This document shows, one piece after another, positions 12,087-23,405 of a stretch of DNA of 64,000 nt. This stretch comes from Brasenia schreberi (lineage: Eukaryota; Streptophyta; Magnoliopsida; Nymphaeales; Cabombaceae): contig JAYKKT010000086.1 of NCBI GenBank assembly GCA_036023115.1, positions 15,515,501 to 15,579,500 of the forward strand, read 5' to 3'. Within the stretch, counting starts at the first letter, position 1, and each line of letters starts with the position of its first letter. The notes beneath the pieces are model-generated. The model saw only the letters and a program-made list of their open reading frames with translations, ran no database searches and was not told the origin of the DNA. A program made the translations under genes and the position numbers.

Positions 12087-15000
12087 ACATATTCTCACGC
12101 TTTCCAATTAAGGGTGTGTTCAGATAAATGCTGAGAATTAACTTGAAAATGAAAAGATTTATGCTAATAAGTCCCTCTATGCTACTTTCTGATACATACT
12201 CACCTTATGTGCCTTCATTTCTTAATTTGGAACCCACACAAAAGAAAGTGGAAAATCTAAATCTATAATTTGAAGAATAACTCAAACCGTCATCCTTAAC
12301 GTAATTTGACTTGGAAGATAGAATTCTCTCACATTCACCTTAATCAGAACGTGCTCCTGGTTTTGCTTGTCTGTTGTCACGTGTTTGAATGCTGACCTCC
12401 CGCTCCTCTTCTACTGTATCTGCCTATCTAATTGTTGTTGAGCAGGAATGTTATTCAATGAGTACATCAAAGATTAGAAGCGCATGTCTGCTGTTCAGTT
12501 TCTTCATTTACTGGTGCACCAGTAAACAGCATAAATGTGATTTGATTTTCTAATACAACATGAAGCTTGATGGTAGTTGATAGTATCTTTTTCTCTGAAG
12601 CATTTACTGGCTTTTCCTAGCTTTTCTTTTTTTTGGTTATCGGGTCACTCTGTTTCTTGCATTGATGAGCGATTGCAAGACCAAACTGAATTAATGAAAC
12701 CAATGCAATTTCGGAATTTTCTTTTTTCTGCAGGAGAAACTTTCACGGATGTTGTTGGAAGTCCTTATTATGTTGCACCGGAAGTGCTACGAAAACTTTA
12801 TGGACCCGAAGCAGATGTTTGGAGTGCAGGTGTCATCATCTACATTTTGTTGAGTGGAGTTCCACCTTTCTGGGCTGGTATTCTTGGATTTACTTTTCCT
12901 CCTAGTTCTTTATTTGATAATGGCATGAACTTCCAGACAAACCTAGGTGATCCTTGCTACATGGTTTCTCTTACAGAAACCGAACAGGGAATATTTGAGC
13001 AGGTTCTGCATGGGGAGCTTGATTTTTCAACAGAACCCTGGCCTACAATCTCAGATGAGGCAAAGGATTTGATCAAGAGAATGCTTGTTAGGAATCCAAA
13101 AAGGCGTCTGACTGCCCATCAGGTCTTGTGTAAGTAGGAATTCTTTGGTGATCTCTTGCTTCTGCATATGCTCTGTGCTGTTAATTTGTCAAAGACATCA
13201 ATTCTCCTCTCTCAGTTGTCATGTATGATGGTCTCGAGGTAAAAAGAAGATGAAGTAAAGCACGCATCACTACAAAGTGGCTTGTTTACAAATTTCTTTA
13301 ATCCCAATTATTACAAACTCGATTTGGGACACTGATAAGCATTTAGTTAGCTATTGTTGCCTTTTTAAGAGCATACATGAAAATTGTGGAAACTTGCAAC
13401 AGGATCTCCTTTTTATAGGGTTTATGTTCGATACTTCTATTTGTGACATTCTAGATATGCCGTTCACACAATGTTTAGTTTGCTTTCCCTTTTCTTGTGA
13501 ATTAGATTGCCTATTGAAATGCGTTTTGTTCTGCATTTGAGCCGTTGATACAGCTAATTCAAATGAAAATTTTAGTTGATGAAGTCCACTCTTGTGCATT
13601 TCTTTCAGGCCACCCATGGGTTCAGATAGATGGTGTTGCTCCTGATGAGCCTCTTGATTCTGCAGTCCTAACTCGATTGAAGCAATTCTCTGCGATGAAC
13701 AAGTTCAAGAAAATGGCTTTAAGAGTAAGTAGATCTTATCTTTTCAACCTGTTTGCCAAATCTGCGTGTTTAACAGAAATTTGCATGGATGGCACATTGC
13801 ATCAGATGAGTATCCTAACACATTGGCATGCCTCTGGCCCTGTGGGCATCCACATCACTATTAGTTTTGGATCTCCCAAATGATTCATGCAGGAGACTCA
13901 AACCTACCTCAAGGGCTTAGCGCACCCGGTTAGGGTCAAAGGGTGATACATATTATCTGTTGCTTGCATAAGCATCCTTGATGAAACGCAAAAAATGGGT
14001 CTACTGTTGAAGATGATGGTGGACCTCAAGGGGTTTGTGGGTTCTGCAGAAAAAAAGGGTTTGTCCGTAAGTGTACTACACAAAGGCCGGCTGCTGTAGC
14101 TGACAAAAACCGATTAAGTTTTTTTTTTGTATGTTTCTGTTTGATCTATTCATGAAGTATTTGAGGCTACTAGAGAACTTCTACTTCCTATGACATCATC
14201 AACATGCCCTCGCCAAGTTCTGCATGTTCTTTTCTTTTTTCCCTGCAACCTGTATAAATAAAAGTCTGGTGTTCATTGTAGGTCATTGCTGAAAGTCTAT
14301 CAGAAGAAGAGATCGCTGGGCTAAAAGAAATGTTCAATATGATTGATACTGACAACAGTGGATCCATCACCTTTGAGGAACTGAAGGTCGGCTTGAAAAG
14401 AGTAGGTGCTAATCTGAAGGAGTCTGAAATATATGCTCTAATGGAATCAGTAAGTATCTCCTGCATATTACGTATTGAGATTGATATAGCACTTCCTTGA
14501 TATGGATTCATGGGAAAACCTGACTGCCTCTCCACCACCGCAACCTTATCCAGTTGTCTGTGGCAAGTGAATGCGTTTCCTTAGATCTAAGCTAATCACT
14601 GATTTTGTTAAATCCGGTCAGATTTATTCAGTTATGTGTATGTTGCGATTGTTGCAACTTCTTTGAGACATGGTTCTCCAGAAATCATGAGAAACTTTGG
14701 TTGTTCTTCTATTATCCATGTACTAGTTACCTTGTGGTTCACCAGCCTGCATCATTTGCTGATTTTTTTAGCAAGTTCAGCTGATTAGCATGTCTGGTTG
14801 GGATGTTGCAGGCAGACATAGACAACAGTGGGACCATTGACTATGGGGAGTTCATTGCTGCCACTCTTCATTTCAACAAAGTTGAACGGGAAGATCATCT
14901 TTGTGCAGCTTTCTCTTATTTTGACAAAGATGGGAGTGGGTATATCACTCAGGATGAGCTCCAACAAGTTTGTGATGAATTCGGTATAGGAGATGTCCGT

Positions 15001-15289
15001 ATAGAGGAATTGATCCGTGAAGTGGATCAGGATAACGTGAGTTCTCATCTTTCTGAAATGAAGCATCTTCTATTATGTTTTTTCTGTATGGATCTCTTTC
15101 TGCGTGCAAGGTGTGCATGATTACAGATGCTTAAGTTTGGTAAAATGCATTGTTTCCAATTTCCAGGATGGGCGCATAGACTATAACGAATTTGTAGCAA
15201 TGATGCAGAAAGGCATTCCAGTTTTTGGTAAGAAAGGCCAGCAAAACAATTTCGCCATGGGTTTGAGAGACGCACTGAAACTTGGATGA
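11203..15289 (+). CDS. CPK1: Calcium-dependent protein kinase, group I (CPK1/CPK2-like), seven exons, 581 aa
   Basis: Ser/Thr kinase activated directly by Ca2+, acting in calcium signalling. Exons: 11203-12019, 12734-12877, 12977-13129, 13609-13724, 14282-14449, 14812-15036, 15167-15289. All introns are GT-AG with matching phases; exons 2-5 measure 144, 153, 116 and 168 bp. The start MGNTC gives an N-myristoylation glycine and a palmitoylatable Cys5, so membrane attachment is likely. A variable Pro/Glu-rich region runs to about residue 117. The kinase domain spans about 118-376: glycine loop GQGQFG at 125-130, Lys147, HRDLKPEN from 240, DFG at 263-265, APE at 287-289. The autoinhibitory junction ([20 protein letters not shown]) is followed by four EF-hand loops at about 432-443, 468-479, 504-515 and 538-549, all with acidic first and last ligands. 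Every catalytic and Ca2+-binding residue checked is present, so the gene looks functional. It is convergent with the membrane-protein gene downstream. Orthology to CPK1 rather than CPK2 or CPK20 is uncertain. Confidence 0.96.
12029..12082. repeat. (TC)n microsatellite in kinase intron 1
   Basis: About 27 CT/TC units beginning roughly 10 bp after the GT donor at 12020-12021. The array is purely intronic; reading through it gives a false Ser-Leu tail. Confidence 0.97.
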
Positions 15290-16576
15290 GTGCAGTACAA
15301 TACCTGAATTTTTTTTCTTGTTATTTTCTTCTTAGAGAATCAAAGTTTCATACAGCTTGTAAAGATTTCCCAGACTATTGAGGCTGGAGTCAATCAATTG
15401 GGTCCTGGCATTTGTAGGCATCAAAATCTATAGAATCTCATTTATAGCCCCTATTTTGTATTATTTGAAATTTTCTGGTCTGTTCCAAGTTAGTACAAGG
15501 CTTTGATTGTAGACTTACTTACCTGTTGTATAAATCTCTCTCCAGCTGGTTCCCAGCCATCATTGTTGCCAAGTTACTTCTTGCCAGATAATTGCTTTAC
15601 TGTTTCTTTTGTTCTTACCTTGCCACGTCGGTTTTTTGATTGAATGGTGAGTCAAGTTCTCAGCTGAGTGGTACGGTAGACTTCATCTTTTGGTTGTGTA
15701 TACCTTCTCTCTGAGTGGTTTCTCCATTCGATACGCTGAAGTTTCTTTTCTCATGAGAAAACAACTGTAGTTAGTTCGAGGCCTAGGCTAGGGACAGCAG
15801 AGGATGAACCTGGTGAATGCACTTACACGCAGGATGAACCTGGTGGATCAACTAGGTGGGCATTGAGCGGAGTTCTTAGATTCCATGTTGAAGAATTGGA
15901 CAAGTTCTTTGTTATTTATTATGGTATTTCTTTCCAGGATAGTTGTCTCTCCAATTATCAAGGAATGAAAGGTTGGGGCCTTGCCTTGTGTTGAAGACAA
16001 CACATGACAAAAAATGGTCCTATGCTTTCGTTAGAGATCACTTTTTGTCATCAAATCCCTGTTTTCTTTGCTTTGGGCAGCGAGCAGCAGATGTTCTCCA
16101 TGTGAGTTGGATTATATTACCTACTTTCTCGTCACCAAATCACCTAACTAGAAGGTCCAATTCTTGATGAAACTAGTCTTGCTGAAGGATGTGTTCCACA
16201 CAGCCGTTGATTTTTGAACATATATCAGTTTCGACTACGACTACTTGCAAAGCTATTTTGGGGTTCTTGGTGCATTTAAGAAACTTGGCTTCTAACCGAT
16301 TTCAACGAGAAAACTTGATGGGCAAGAAAAGATACCAACAGAATGAAACATTTTCTTTTCCTTGCATAAGCAAATCTATAATAATTACAGGTACGCCAAC
16401 ATTTCCACGTCGTGCTTATTATTAGCTGGTCCTGATGACATTTTGCATAGAAGAAAACAATGGATACAAAGGAGTACAGTAGAAACAAAAAGAGGCGACT
16501 CGATAGAGATACCCAACAATACAATCCCGAGGGTATACACGACATTCCGTGAGCCAGAGGAATCAATAAAAATGTG
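15290..16576. other. Convergent intergenic region (3' ends of two genes)
   Basis: Lies between the kinase stop codon and the stop codon of the minus-strand membrane-protein gene, so it should hold both 3' UTRs. A T-rich stretch and TTGTATTAT (about 15456) could serve kinase polyadenylation, but no signal is decisive. A short direct repeat, CAGGATGAACCTGGTG-like, occurs near 15800 and 15832. No gene seen. Confidence 0.5.
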
Positions 16577-19500
16577 TTACACCCGAGAGGATACGAAGGA
16601 TACCAACAGCGGAGCATTCTCAAGAATGAAAGTTAACGCTCCTCCAATCAGAAAAATAAAGCAGAAAGCGAGCACAACTTTCCCAACATATTGAAATGAA
16701 AGATGGAATCCCGGGGTAAGGGACGGTCCCTCTGGAAAAGTGGTGCCAGAAGATGTTCTCTGCAAATAAAAACAGAGGTTGGATGCATTATTCGACTGTA
16801 TCAAATATAGATATCCACTCTTAATTTGATTCTGTTAAATGATAAATGGAACTCATCTACTTCATTGTAAATCCAATCGAAAAGGTTTATCGGACAACAA
16901 AGGAGTTCAATCTTGGTGCTTATATATGAGCTCTTTGAGCTTCACAAGTGTCAGGCCGACCCTTTACGGTCCTGAATCTTTGAGCTTCATTATACATTTC
17001 AAATCTTTCTGAAATCAAAGAGATACTTTGATTAAAAATCATCCAATGCTGAACTCTAATCTGAGTTTTGCACTCTTGAAATATATTCCAGTCATCAATT
17101 TTTTGGGTGCTTGTTTGTCACGCTACAAAACTTGTCCAACAAAAATAAAATTTTGTCAATTTCTTCAAGTTTCTTTTTTATCATCCCATGTAAAGGATCA
17201 CCCTTGCATTGCCGGTCCCAAGCTCGGATAAAGGAGGGTTGCATTAGGCTTAAGACAGCCAGCGTAAAACTTCGTCGGATTTTTATAACATGGATCGCAA
17301 AAATTATGAACATTGCTTTGAGGCATCCCCGCATAGCGACGCGCAGTAGAGCCCGAATGTAGTGATAAGTAAGGGCCACTATATTTTCGCCCGAACGTAG
17401 TGAATCAATTGAAGAGAGGGTTTCCATATCATGAACGGGTGTGGATAAAGAAGTTAGTCCCACTACATTACCGTCCGAATATAGCGAATAATTTTCAGGG
17501 AGTCTCTGCATTTTGAATATGGACGGATGCGGGGAGTAAGGAAGCTAGTCCTAGATAATAAGATTCGTATTGGTTGTTAGAATATCGGAACATTATCTGG
17601 TAAGCTAATGGAGGTGGTAGATACTATGATTCGGAGAAAGATTCATATTTTATGTTTACAAGAGACAAAATGGGTTGGAGAAAAAGCAAAGGAGATAGAG
17701 GATACAGGTTTTGTTTTAAATTATGGTACTCAGGTAAAGAAAAGGCTCAAAACGGAGTTAGTATTATCATAAATAAAGATTTAAAGAATAGTGTAGTAGA
17801 CATACAACGATATGGTGATTGAATCATGCCGTTGAAATTAGTGTTAGGAGCAAAGGTTTTAAATATAGTTTGTGCTTACGTACCCCAAGTAGGACTAGAA
17901 GATAATATAAAGATAACTTTTTAGGAAGAGGTAGATAAGGTGGTTCAAAAGATTCCACAAAAGGAGATGATTTGTTTAGGAGGAGACTTAAATGGACATG
18001 TTGGTAAAGAGGCATTAAGATATCAAGGTATTCATGGAAACTTTGGTTTTGGGGATATAAATGAGCAAGGTAGGGAGATTTTAAATTTTGCTATGGCATT
18101 TGATCTCTTTATAGTCAATACAATCTTCAAAAAATGAGATGAACATTTAATTACTTATAAGAGTGGCTTATCACAAACACAAACTGATTACTTTATTTGT
18201 AGAAAAAAAGATAGAGCGTGTTGTAAAGATTGTAAGGTAATTCCAGGAGAAAGCTTAACCACCCAACATTGACTTTTAGTTATGGATTTACAAATAAAAA
18301 AATGAACAAAGAATAAAAGAGGGCATATAGCTATTCGGACTAAATGGTGGAACCTCAAAAGGGAGAAAAATTATATATTTAAAAAGAAAGTCCTTCAAGG
18401 AGATGTTTGGAATTATGTTGGTACACCCTGTGATATGTGGAACAATATGACTATACATATTAGAAAAGTGACGAAAGATGTGTTAGGTATATCTAAGGGA
18501 GGTGTACCGTTACAAAAAAAAGCTTGGTGGTGGAGTGAAGTAGTGCAAAATAAAATCAAGGCAAAGAGGGCACGTTACAAATTACATTATGCTAAGAAAA
18601 CTAGTGAAACTTTAGAGACTTATAAGAAAGCGAAAAAGGCCGTCAGTGAAGCAAAAGCTAAAATTTTAGAGGATTTATATAAAAAAACTCAACTCAAAAG
18701 AGGGTGAAAGAGATGTTTTTAGGATAGCTAGGGCTAGAGATAAGAAAATTAAAGATCTTAATTATGTTACATCCATCAAGGACGAGGATGAAAAAATTCT
18801 AGTGGCAAATGATGATATATGAAATAGATCGAAAAACTATTTTTATAAGCTTTTTAATGAAAATGAAGATGTTAATATTAGCTTAGGAGAGTTAGCCAAA
18901 TTAGAAAAGTATATAAACCACCATTTCTACCGACGTATTCAAAAGAATGAAGTCAAAGAGACTCTTAAACATATGAAGGGTGGTAAATTGGTAGGACCAT
19001 ACAATATTCCTATAGAAGTTTAGAAAATATTAGGATAAATAGGAACCACTTGGCTCACAAGACTATTTAATGAAATATGGAGAAACCAAAAGATACTCGA
19101 GGAATGGAGAGCGAGTACACTTATACCCATATATAAGAACAAGGGAGACATTCATAATTGTGTGAATTATTAAGGTATCAAGTTAATGAGCCATACTATG
19201 AAATTGTGAGAAAGAATTATCGAACGTAGGTTAAGATAAGTATTAAGTACAACAAAGAACCAATTTGGATTCATGTTAAGCAGATCTACTGTTGAAGCGA
19301 TTCACCTTTTGAGACGTCTTATGGAACATTTTAGAGTAATTCTTTGGAGAAATTTAGAAAAAAGAGGTATCCCATTGACATACATTAACCTTATAAGAGA
19401 CATGTACGATAGTGCAAAAACATGTGTGAGGCTTCACAAAGGAATGACAGACTTCTTTGAAGTTAATATTGGATTACATCAAGGATCAACTTTAAGTCCA

Positions 19501-21319
19501 TACTTATTTATAATAGTGATTGATGAGTTAACAAAACATATTCAAGATGAAGTACCATGGTGTATGTTATTTGCAGATGACATTGTGTTAGTGGAGGAGT
19601 CTAAGGAAAAAGTTAATAGAAAATTAGAACTATGGAGAGAAACATTAGAAAGCAAAGGCCTCCGACTTAGTAGAACAAAGACAGAATTTATGGAATGTAA
19701 GTTTGATCATTTGGTTACTTCAGAGGACATAGAAATTAAAATTGACACACATTGCATCCCCCAAAAGGAAAGTTTTAAATACCTAGGGTCAATTTTTCAG
19801 AGTGATGGAAGAATTGATGGAGATGTTACGTACAGAATTAATGCTAGTTGGTTAAAATGGAAAGGATCATGTATTCTTTGTGATAAGAAGATACCATTAA
19901 AGTAAAAGGTAAATATTATAGAGCAGCAATTAGGCCTACCATGTTTTATGGTTTTGAGTGTTGGGCAGTTAATCATCAACATGTAAAAAAAGATGTCTGT
20001 GACATAAATAAAAATGTTGAGATGGATGAGTGGTCATATAAGAAAAGACCGTATATATAATGAGGTTATTAGAAACAAATTAGGAGTGGCACCAATAGAG
20101 TATAAAATGAGAGAATATCATTTAAGATGGGTTGGACATATAGAAAGAAGATCAAAAGAAGAACATGTAAGAAGGTATGAAAAACTAAATTTGGAAAGTA
20201 TTAAAAGAGGTAGAGGATGACCACAAAAGTGTCGGAAAGAACCAATAAGGAATGATCTATCTTATTGTGAGTTAACTGCTAACATGGCACAAGATAGGGA
20301 TCTGTGGAAACAAAGAATCCATGCAGCCGACCTCGTCTAGTATGGGAAAAGGCTTAGTTGTTATTATTGTTGTTCTTTTTTATGATATGAGATACCATCC
20401 TTCACAAGATCCCTCTACCCAAATTTGCAAAAACATTGATGATGCATGAAATCTTGAAAGTTATTACTTCGCAGTTACAAATTTGTGGATTAGGGATCTT
20501 TCCATCAGTAACTTATAGAGAACCAAATCCACTCATAAGAATGAAAACTCAAGTTCTTCTGATTGTCCAATAGGTTAGATGTCATACCAGTACTTTGTGG
20601 AATCGCTTATCCAAGCTTCTAACCCTCTTCAGTTCATGATAGTCTTTCAGGAAGCAAAAAGAAGAAGATTCAATTAGCATTCTTTAAAGATTTCATGGTT
20701 TCTTGCAATTAACCTTGCAGACTTTGTAATGAATAACTGAAAATAGACAAATCAATTTACCATCTTCATGAAGAGTCTGCAATTTCCATCCCTTCCCATA
20801 ATGGACAAGAACTGCAGTATTACCAAAACTAATAGACTCTTCCCCTTCTTTAACAGCCTCAATATGTGAGGCTGGAGTGAGGCTAGTATCTAATTTGTTG
20901 TTGATCATACGCACGGCAAACCCAGCCTCAGTTCCTCTTGCAAATCGCATTATTTTGTCACTGCATTTACAATAAACCTCTACATACTGCAGGCAAACAG
21001 AATGAGCATCAACAACAAACCAAGCCATACCAAGCAGAAAAACGGGCAATACCAGCAACACGAATGCATCAATGTGAAAACTAACTCGAGAGAGGTTGAA
21101 ACAATAACTCATATAGAATATGCAAATCTCGTACAAAAAACAGGTGAATTCATCACACTACTCCAGAAAACGCACACCATCAATGAAACCCTTTCTAGAA
21201 TCCCACGTGTGAGAGAGAGAGAGAGAGAGAGTTACAGGAGGCGGTGGTGCTTCGGAGGAAGGGGTTTCCGGAACTTGCTCTTCCTCCATCGCTTCATCGC
21301 TCTTTGTAAAACCATCCAT
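16577..21319 (-). CDS. Small plant-type membrane protein, four exons, 177 aa (family not named)
   Basis: Exons in gene order: 21319-21236, 20986-20761, 17008-16968, 16759-16577. Donors are GTAACT, GTAAAT and GTAAAG; acceptors end CTGCAG, TTTCAG and TTGCAG. Phases agree throughout (84, 226, 41 and 183 bp). The N-terminus is acidic and Pro-rich (MDGFTKSDEAMEEEQVPETP). Exon 2 encodes a compact conserved-looking domain containing RFARGTEAGFAVRMINNKLD, HIEAVKEGEE and YGKGWKLQT. The last exon carries one hydrophobic segment (VVLAFCFIFLIGGALTFILE) close to the C-terminus, so the protein is probably single-pass or tail-anchored. I recall plant proteins with this layout but cannot name the family. The 41-bp exon 3 is inferred: exon 2 ends in phase 1 and exon 4 starts in phase 0, and this exon bridges them with good splice sites. 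An in-frame upstream ATG at 21373 could be the true start. Intron 2 holds a LINE. Confidence 0.68.
17195..20373 (+). mobile_element. Degenerate non-LTR retrotransposon (RTE-like LINE), copy 1
   Basis: A 5' leader (about 17195-17560) is followed by an apurinic endonuclease region. This shows NIGTLSGKLMEVVDTM (about 17581), the catalytic-type LCLQETKW and, near 17979, GGDLNGHVG. Reverse transcriptase follows: NQFGFMLSRSTVEAIHLLRR, GLHQGSTLSPYLF, catalytic FADD at 19570-19581, then KYLGSIFQSDG and MLRWMSGHIRKDR. Several stops and frameshifts break it. RT motif A (FIDLEKAY in copy 2) is missing by an in-frame deletion near 19335. The 3' end is GGCTTAGTTGTTATTATTG, a short simple-repeat tail typical of RTE-type elements. 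It lies in intron 2 of the membrane-protein gene, antisense to it. The 5' limit is approximate and I found no clear target duplication. Confidence 0.88.
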
Positions 21320-22640
21320 CGATGTCTGCAGACGCCAAAGAATACCCCCCCTCTCCCTCTCTGCGAATGTCAACTAATATTGGGTTTGACGCACTTCAAG
21401 GCGCCTCCGAGCCTTGTCCGAAAAAACTTGGATGGGGCCACTTGGCTTGCTCCAGTTTTGGTCGCCACGTCAGCATGGAATGGATCGCCGTGCCAGGACG
21501 TGCTCCACCGGATCAGCGAATATTGTGTGTGTGTGAGAGAGAGTTGAAACAGAATCCCAAGTTTCAATTGTTGAACATTCTCAAGTGCAAATAAAAGTTC
21601 GTGGTTTGGGCTTTAGCAATATTGCATCGATGTAGAAATGTGGAGCCACTCGGAACTAGGGAAATACAAAGAGCTCAAGAAATGCAGGGAAACCAAAAAA
21701 AGCTTGAACAGCTGACTTTGTTAAGACTTTACTACAGCGATGGCCGATATTCAAATCTGAATATGTGTGTGTGCACGCATGGACATGGCCGGTTCTGAAA
21801 CTGGCAGGAATTGGAGTTCCCCGGTTTGGTCATGATTCATCCTTCTGAAACCAGCATTGCGGACCATCGGTTTCAGTTTTTATTTGGTTTTTTGTTAGAA
21901 CTGGAAGCAGAACCAGTTTGGATTCATGGATCCATGCAAAGGAGAACCAGCAGGTTTCAACAGCTGCTTAGGTAATCATGAACCTGACATGTCTGTGAGC
22001 ATTATATAATTGGTAAGGTGCTATGGTTGAAGCGAATTTGGCTTTTTGTCAAACTAGATTCATCACTGCAGTAAACATACATTGTTCTTGTAAACAATAG
22101 ATCTTTTAAAATGTATTCTTGCAGTAATGATACCAAACTTTTAATTGTCTAATTTGAATAATTGACTAATGCCATCCAGTGGCGTTAGTTTGGGAGTAAG
22201 TCCTACTCTCTCTCACACACATATATATCACTGAAAGAAGTCTTAGTGTGCAGCATTGATCCCAGCCACTACGTAAGCTCTCTCCTCTCTCATGGAATGT
22301 CGGGTAAATGTTTTTCTCTTCTTTAGCTGACCAGCAATAGCCTAGACGTGCTTCAATGATATGCTAGTTCTGCTGCCTTTCTCCAATGCTCCATATAATA
22401 TCTACTACTCAAAATGATTTTTACTCTTATTGGTAACCAAAGATTACGCAGAAACTAGCAGATACGCATTCCCCTGGCACGGAACTCGTGACAATTTCAG
22501 ATTTTTTAAGTCAGCCTCTACCAGAGCAGCATGGCTTTTTTTCGAGTGCTCAGCTACCATCCGCCTTCTGAAAATGCTCCGCTACAGTTCTGCATAATGT
22601 TTTCCTCTTGTGGATCTTATGACTCATTTTAAAGGAACGG
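21320..22640. other. Upstream region of the membrane-protein gene
   Basis: Should contain the promoter of the minus-strand gene ending at 16577. No TATA box is convincing. Plus-strand open frames here have no recognisable similarity. Otherwise nothing seen. Confidence 0.4.
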
Positions 22641-22945
22641 ATCAAGTTTTTTTATTTTAATAGAGAGGCCAAAGTATAAAAATCCGACAAAGTTTTATGT
22701 TGGCAGTTAGAAGCCTAACACAACCCTCCTCCTTTATCCGGGCTTGGGATCACCAATGCAAAGGTGATCCCTTACATGGGGCGGAGTTAAAGCCTTAGTT
22801 GTTGTTTTGTTGTAATGGAGAGGCCAAAGCCTGAAAGCTGGGGTTAGGTAGATAGCTACCAGATGCATGCCACGGGTACCGAACTCATCACCCGCGGCTT
22901 ATGAGTTGGCCCCTTAGCCAGCTGAACTAGTCTCCTTGTGTGAAG
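22641..22945 (-). mobile_element. tRNA-derived SINE-like element, interrupted
   Basis: Read on the minus strand from about 22940, a pol III A-box match (TAGTTCAGCTG) is followed about 40 bp later by a B-box-like GAGTTCGGTACCC. The body ends GGCCTCTCTATTAAAATAAA, an A-rich tail. Flanks GAACGGATCAAG (about 22635) and GAAGCGGATTAAG (about 22944) could be a worn target duplication. The tail region is split by the insertion described at 22675-22812. Confidence 0.5.
22675..22812 (+). mobile_element. Short LINE-derived insertion with flanking duplication
   Basis: Flanked by TAATAGAGAGGCCAAAG and TAATGGAGAGGCCAAAG (one difference), which I read as a target-site duplication inside the SINE. The insert ends CCTTAGTTGTTGTTTTGTTG, matching the 3' tail of the LINE copies. 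Upstream of that is sequence that, on the opposite strand, matches the LINE 5' leader (compare CCCGGATAAAGGAGG with 17220-17240). It is therefore an inverted 5' piece joined to a short 3' tail, or a small non-autonomous element borrowing the LINE tail. Confidence 0.55.
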
Positions 22946-22949
22946 CGGA

Positions 22950-23405
22950 TTAAGATGTTTCAATGCAGGCAGTCACACAAGCACACCATCAACAAACTCA
23001 GCAAACTTGTCACCGTAAGGTGCACTAACCATCACGTTTAGTAAGTAGATTAGACACCCGTCTGAATCCATTTAACTGAATCTTAATTTCGATTAGAATA
23101 ATATCTCGATTAATACATCACTATGCTGCCAATAACGAGAGAGAGAGAGAGAGAGATTGCTAAGACAAATAATAGCATATTAATGTTAGACTGGAGTACT
23201 AGTACAATAATGGAATATGAGGGGCGACCGAGAACGAGATCTAATCTGCAAAAGGTAGGACAGTAGAACTAGTTAACACACTAAACACCTATCTTTGGCT
23301 TCATCAAACAAAGATTACTGCTATCAACGACCAAACCCACAACCACCAATACACAAGGCTTAATGCTTAAGAAAATTGAGATACAGAGGAAGCCCATCCT
23401 TTAAC
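22950..23405. other. Region downstream of the threonine deaminase copy
   Basis: Includes a short GA run near 23138-23155 and probably the former 3' UTR of the minus-strand locus. No gene seen. Confidence 0.4.

Noticed and set aside
13277..13540. 87-codon frame between kinase exons 3 and 4
   Set aside because: Lies wholly inside kinase intron 3, whose splice sites and flanking exon lengths fit well.
17095..17511. 138-codon minus-strand frame
   Set aside because: Antisense of the LINE 5' leader; no known family and no place in the four-exon gene model.
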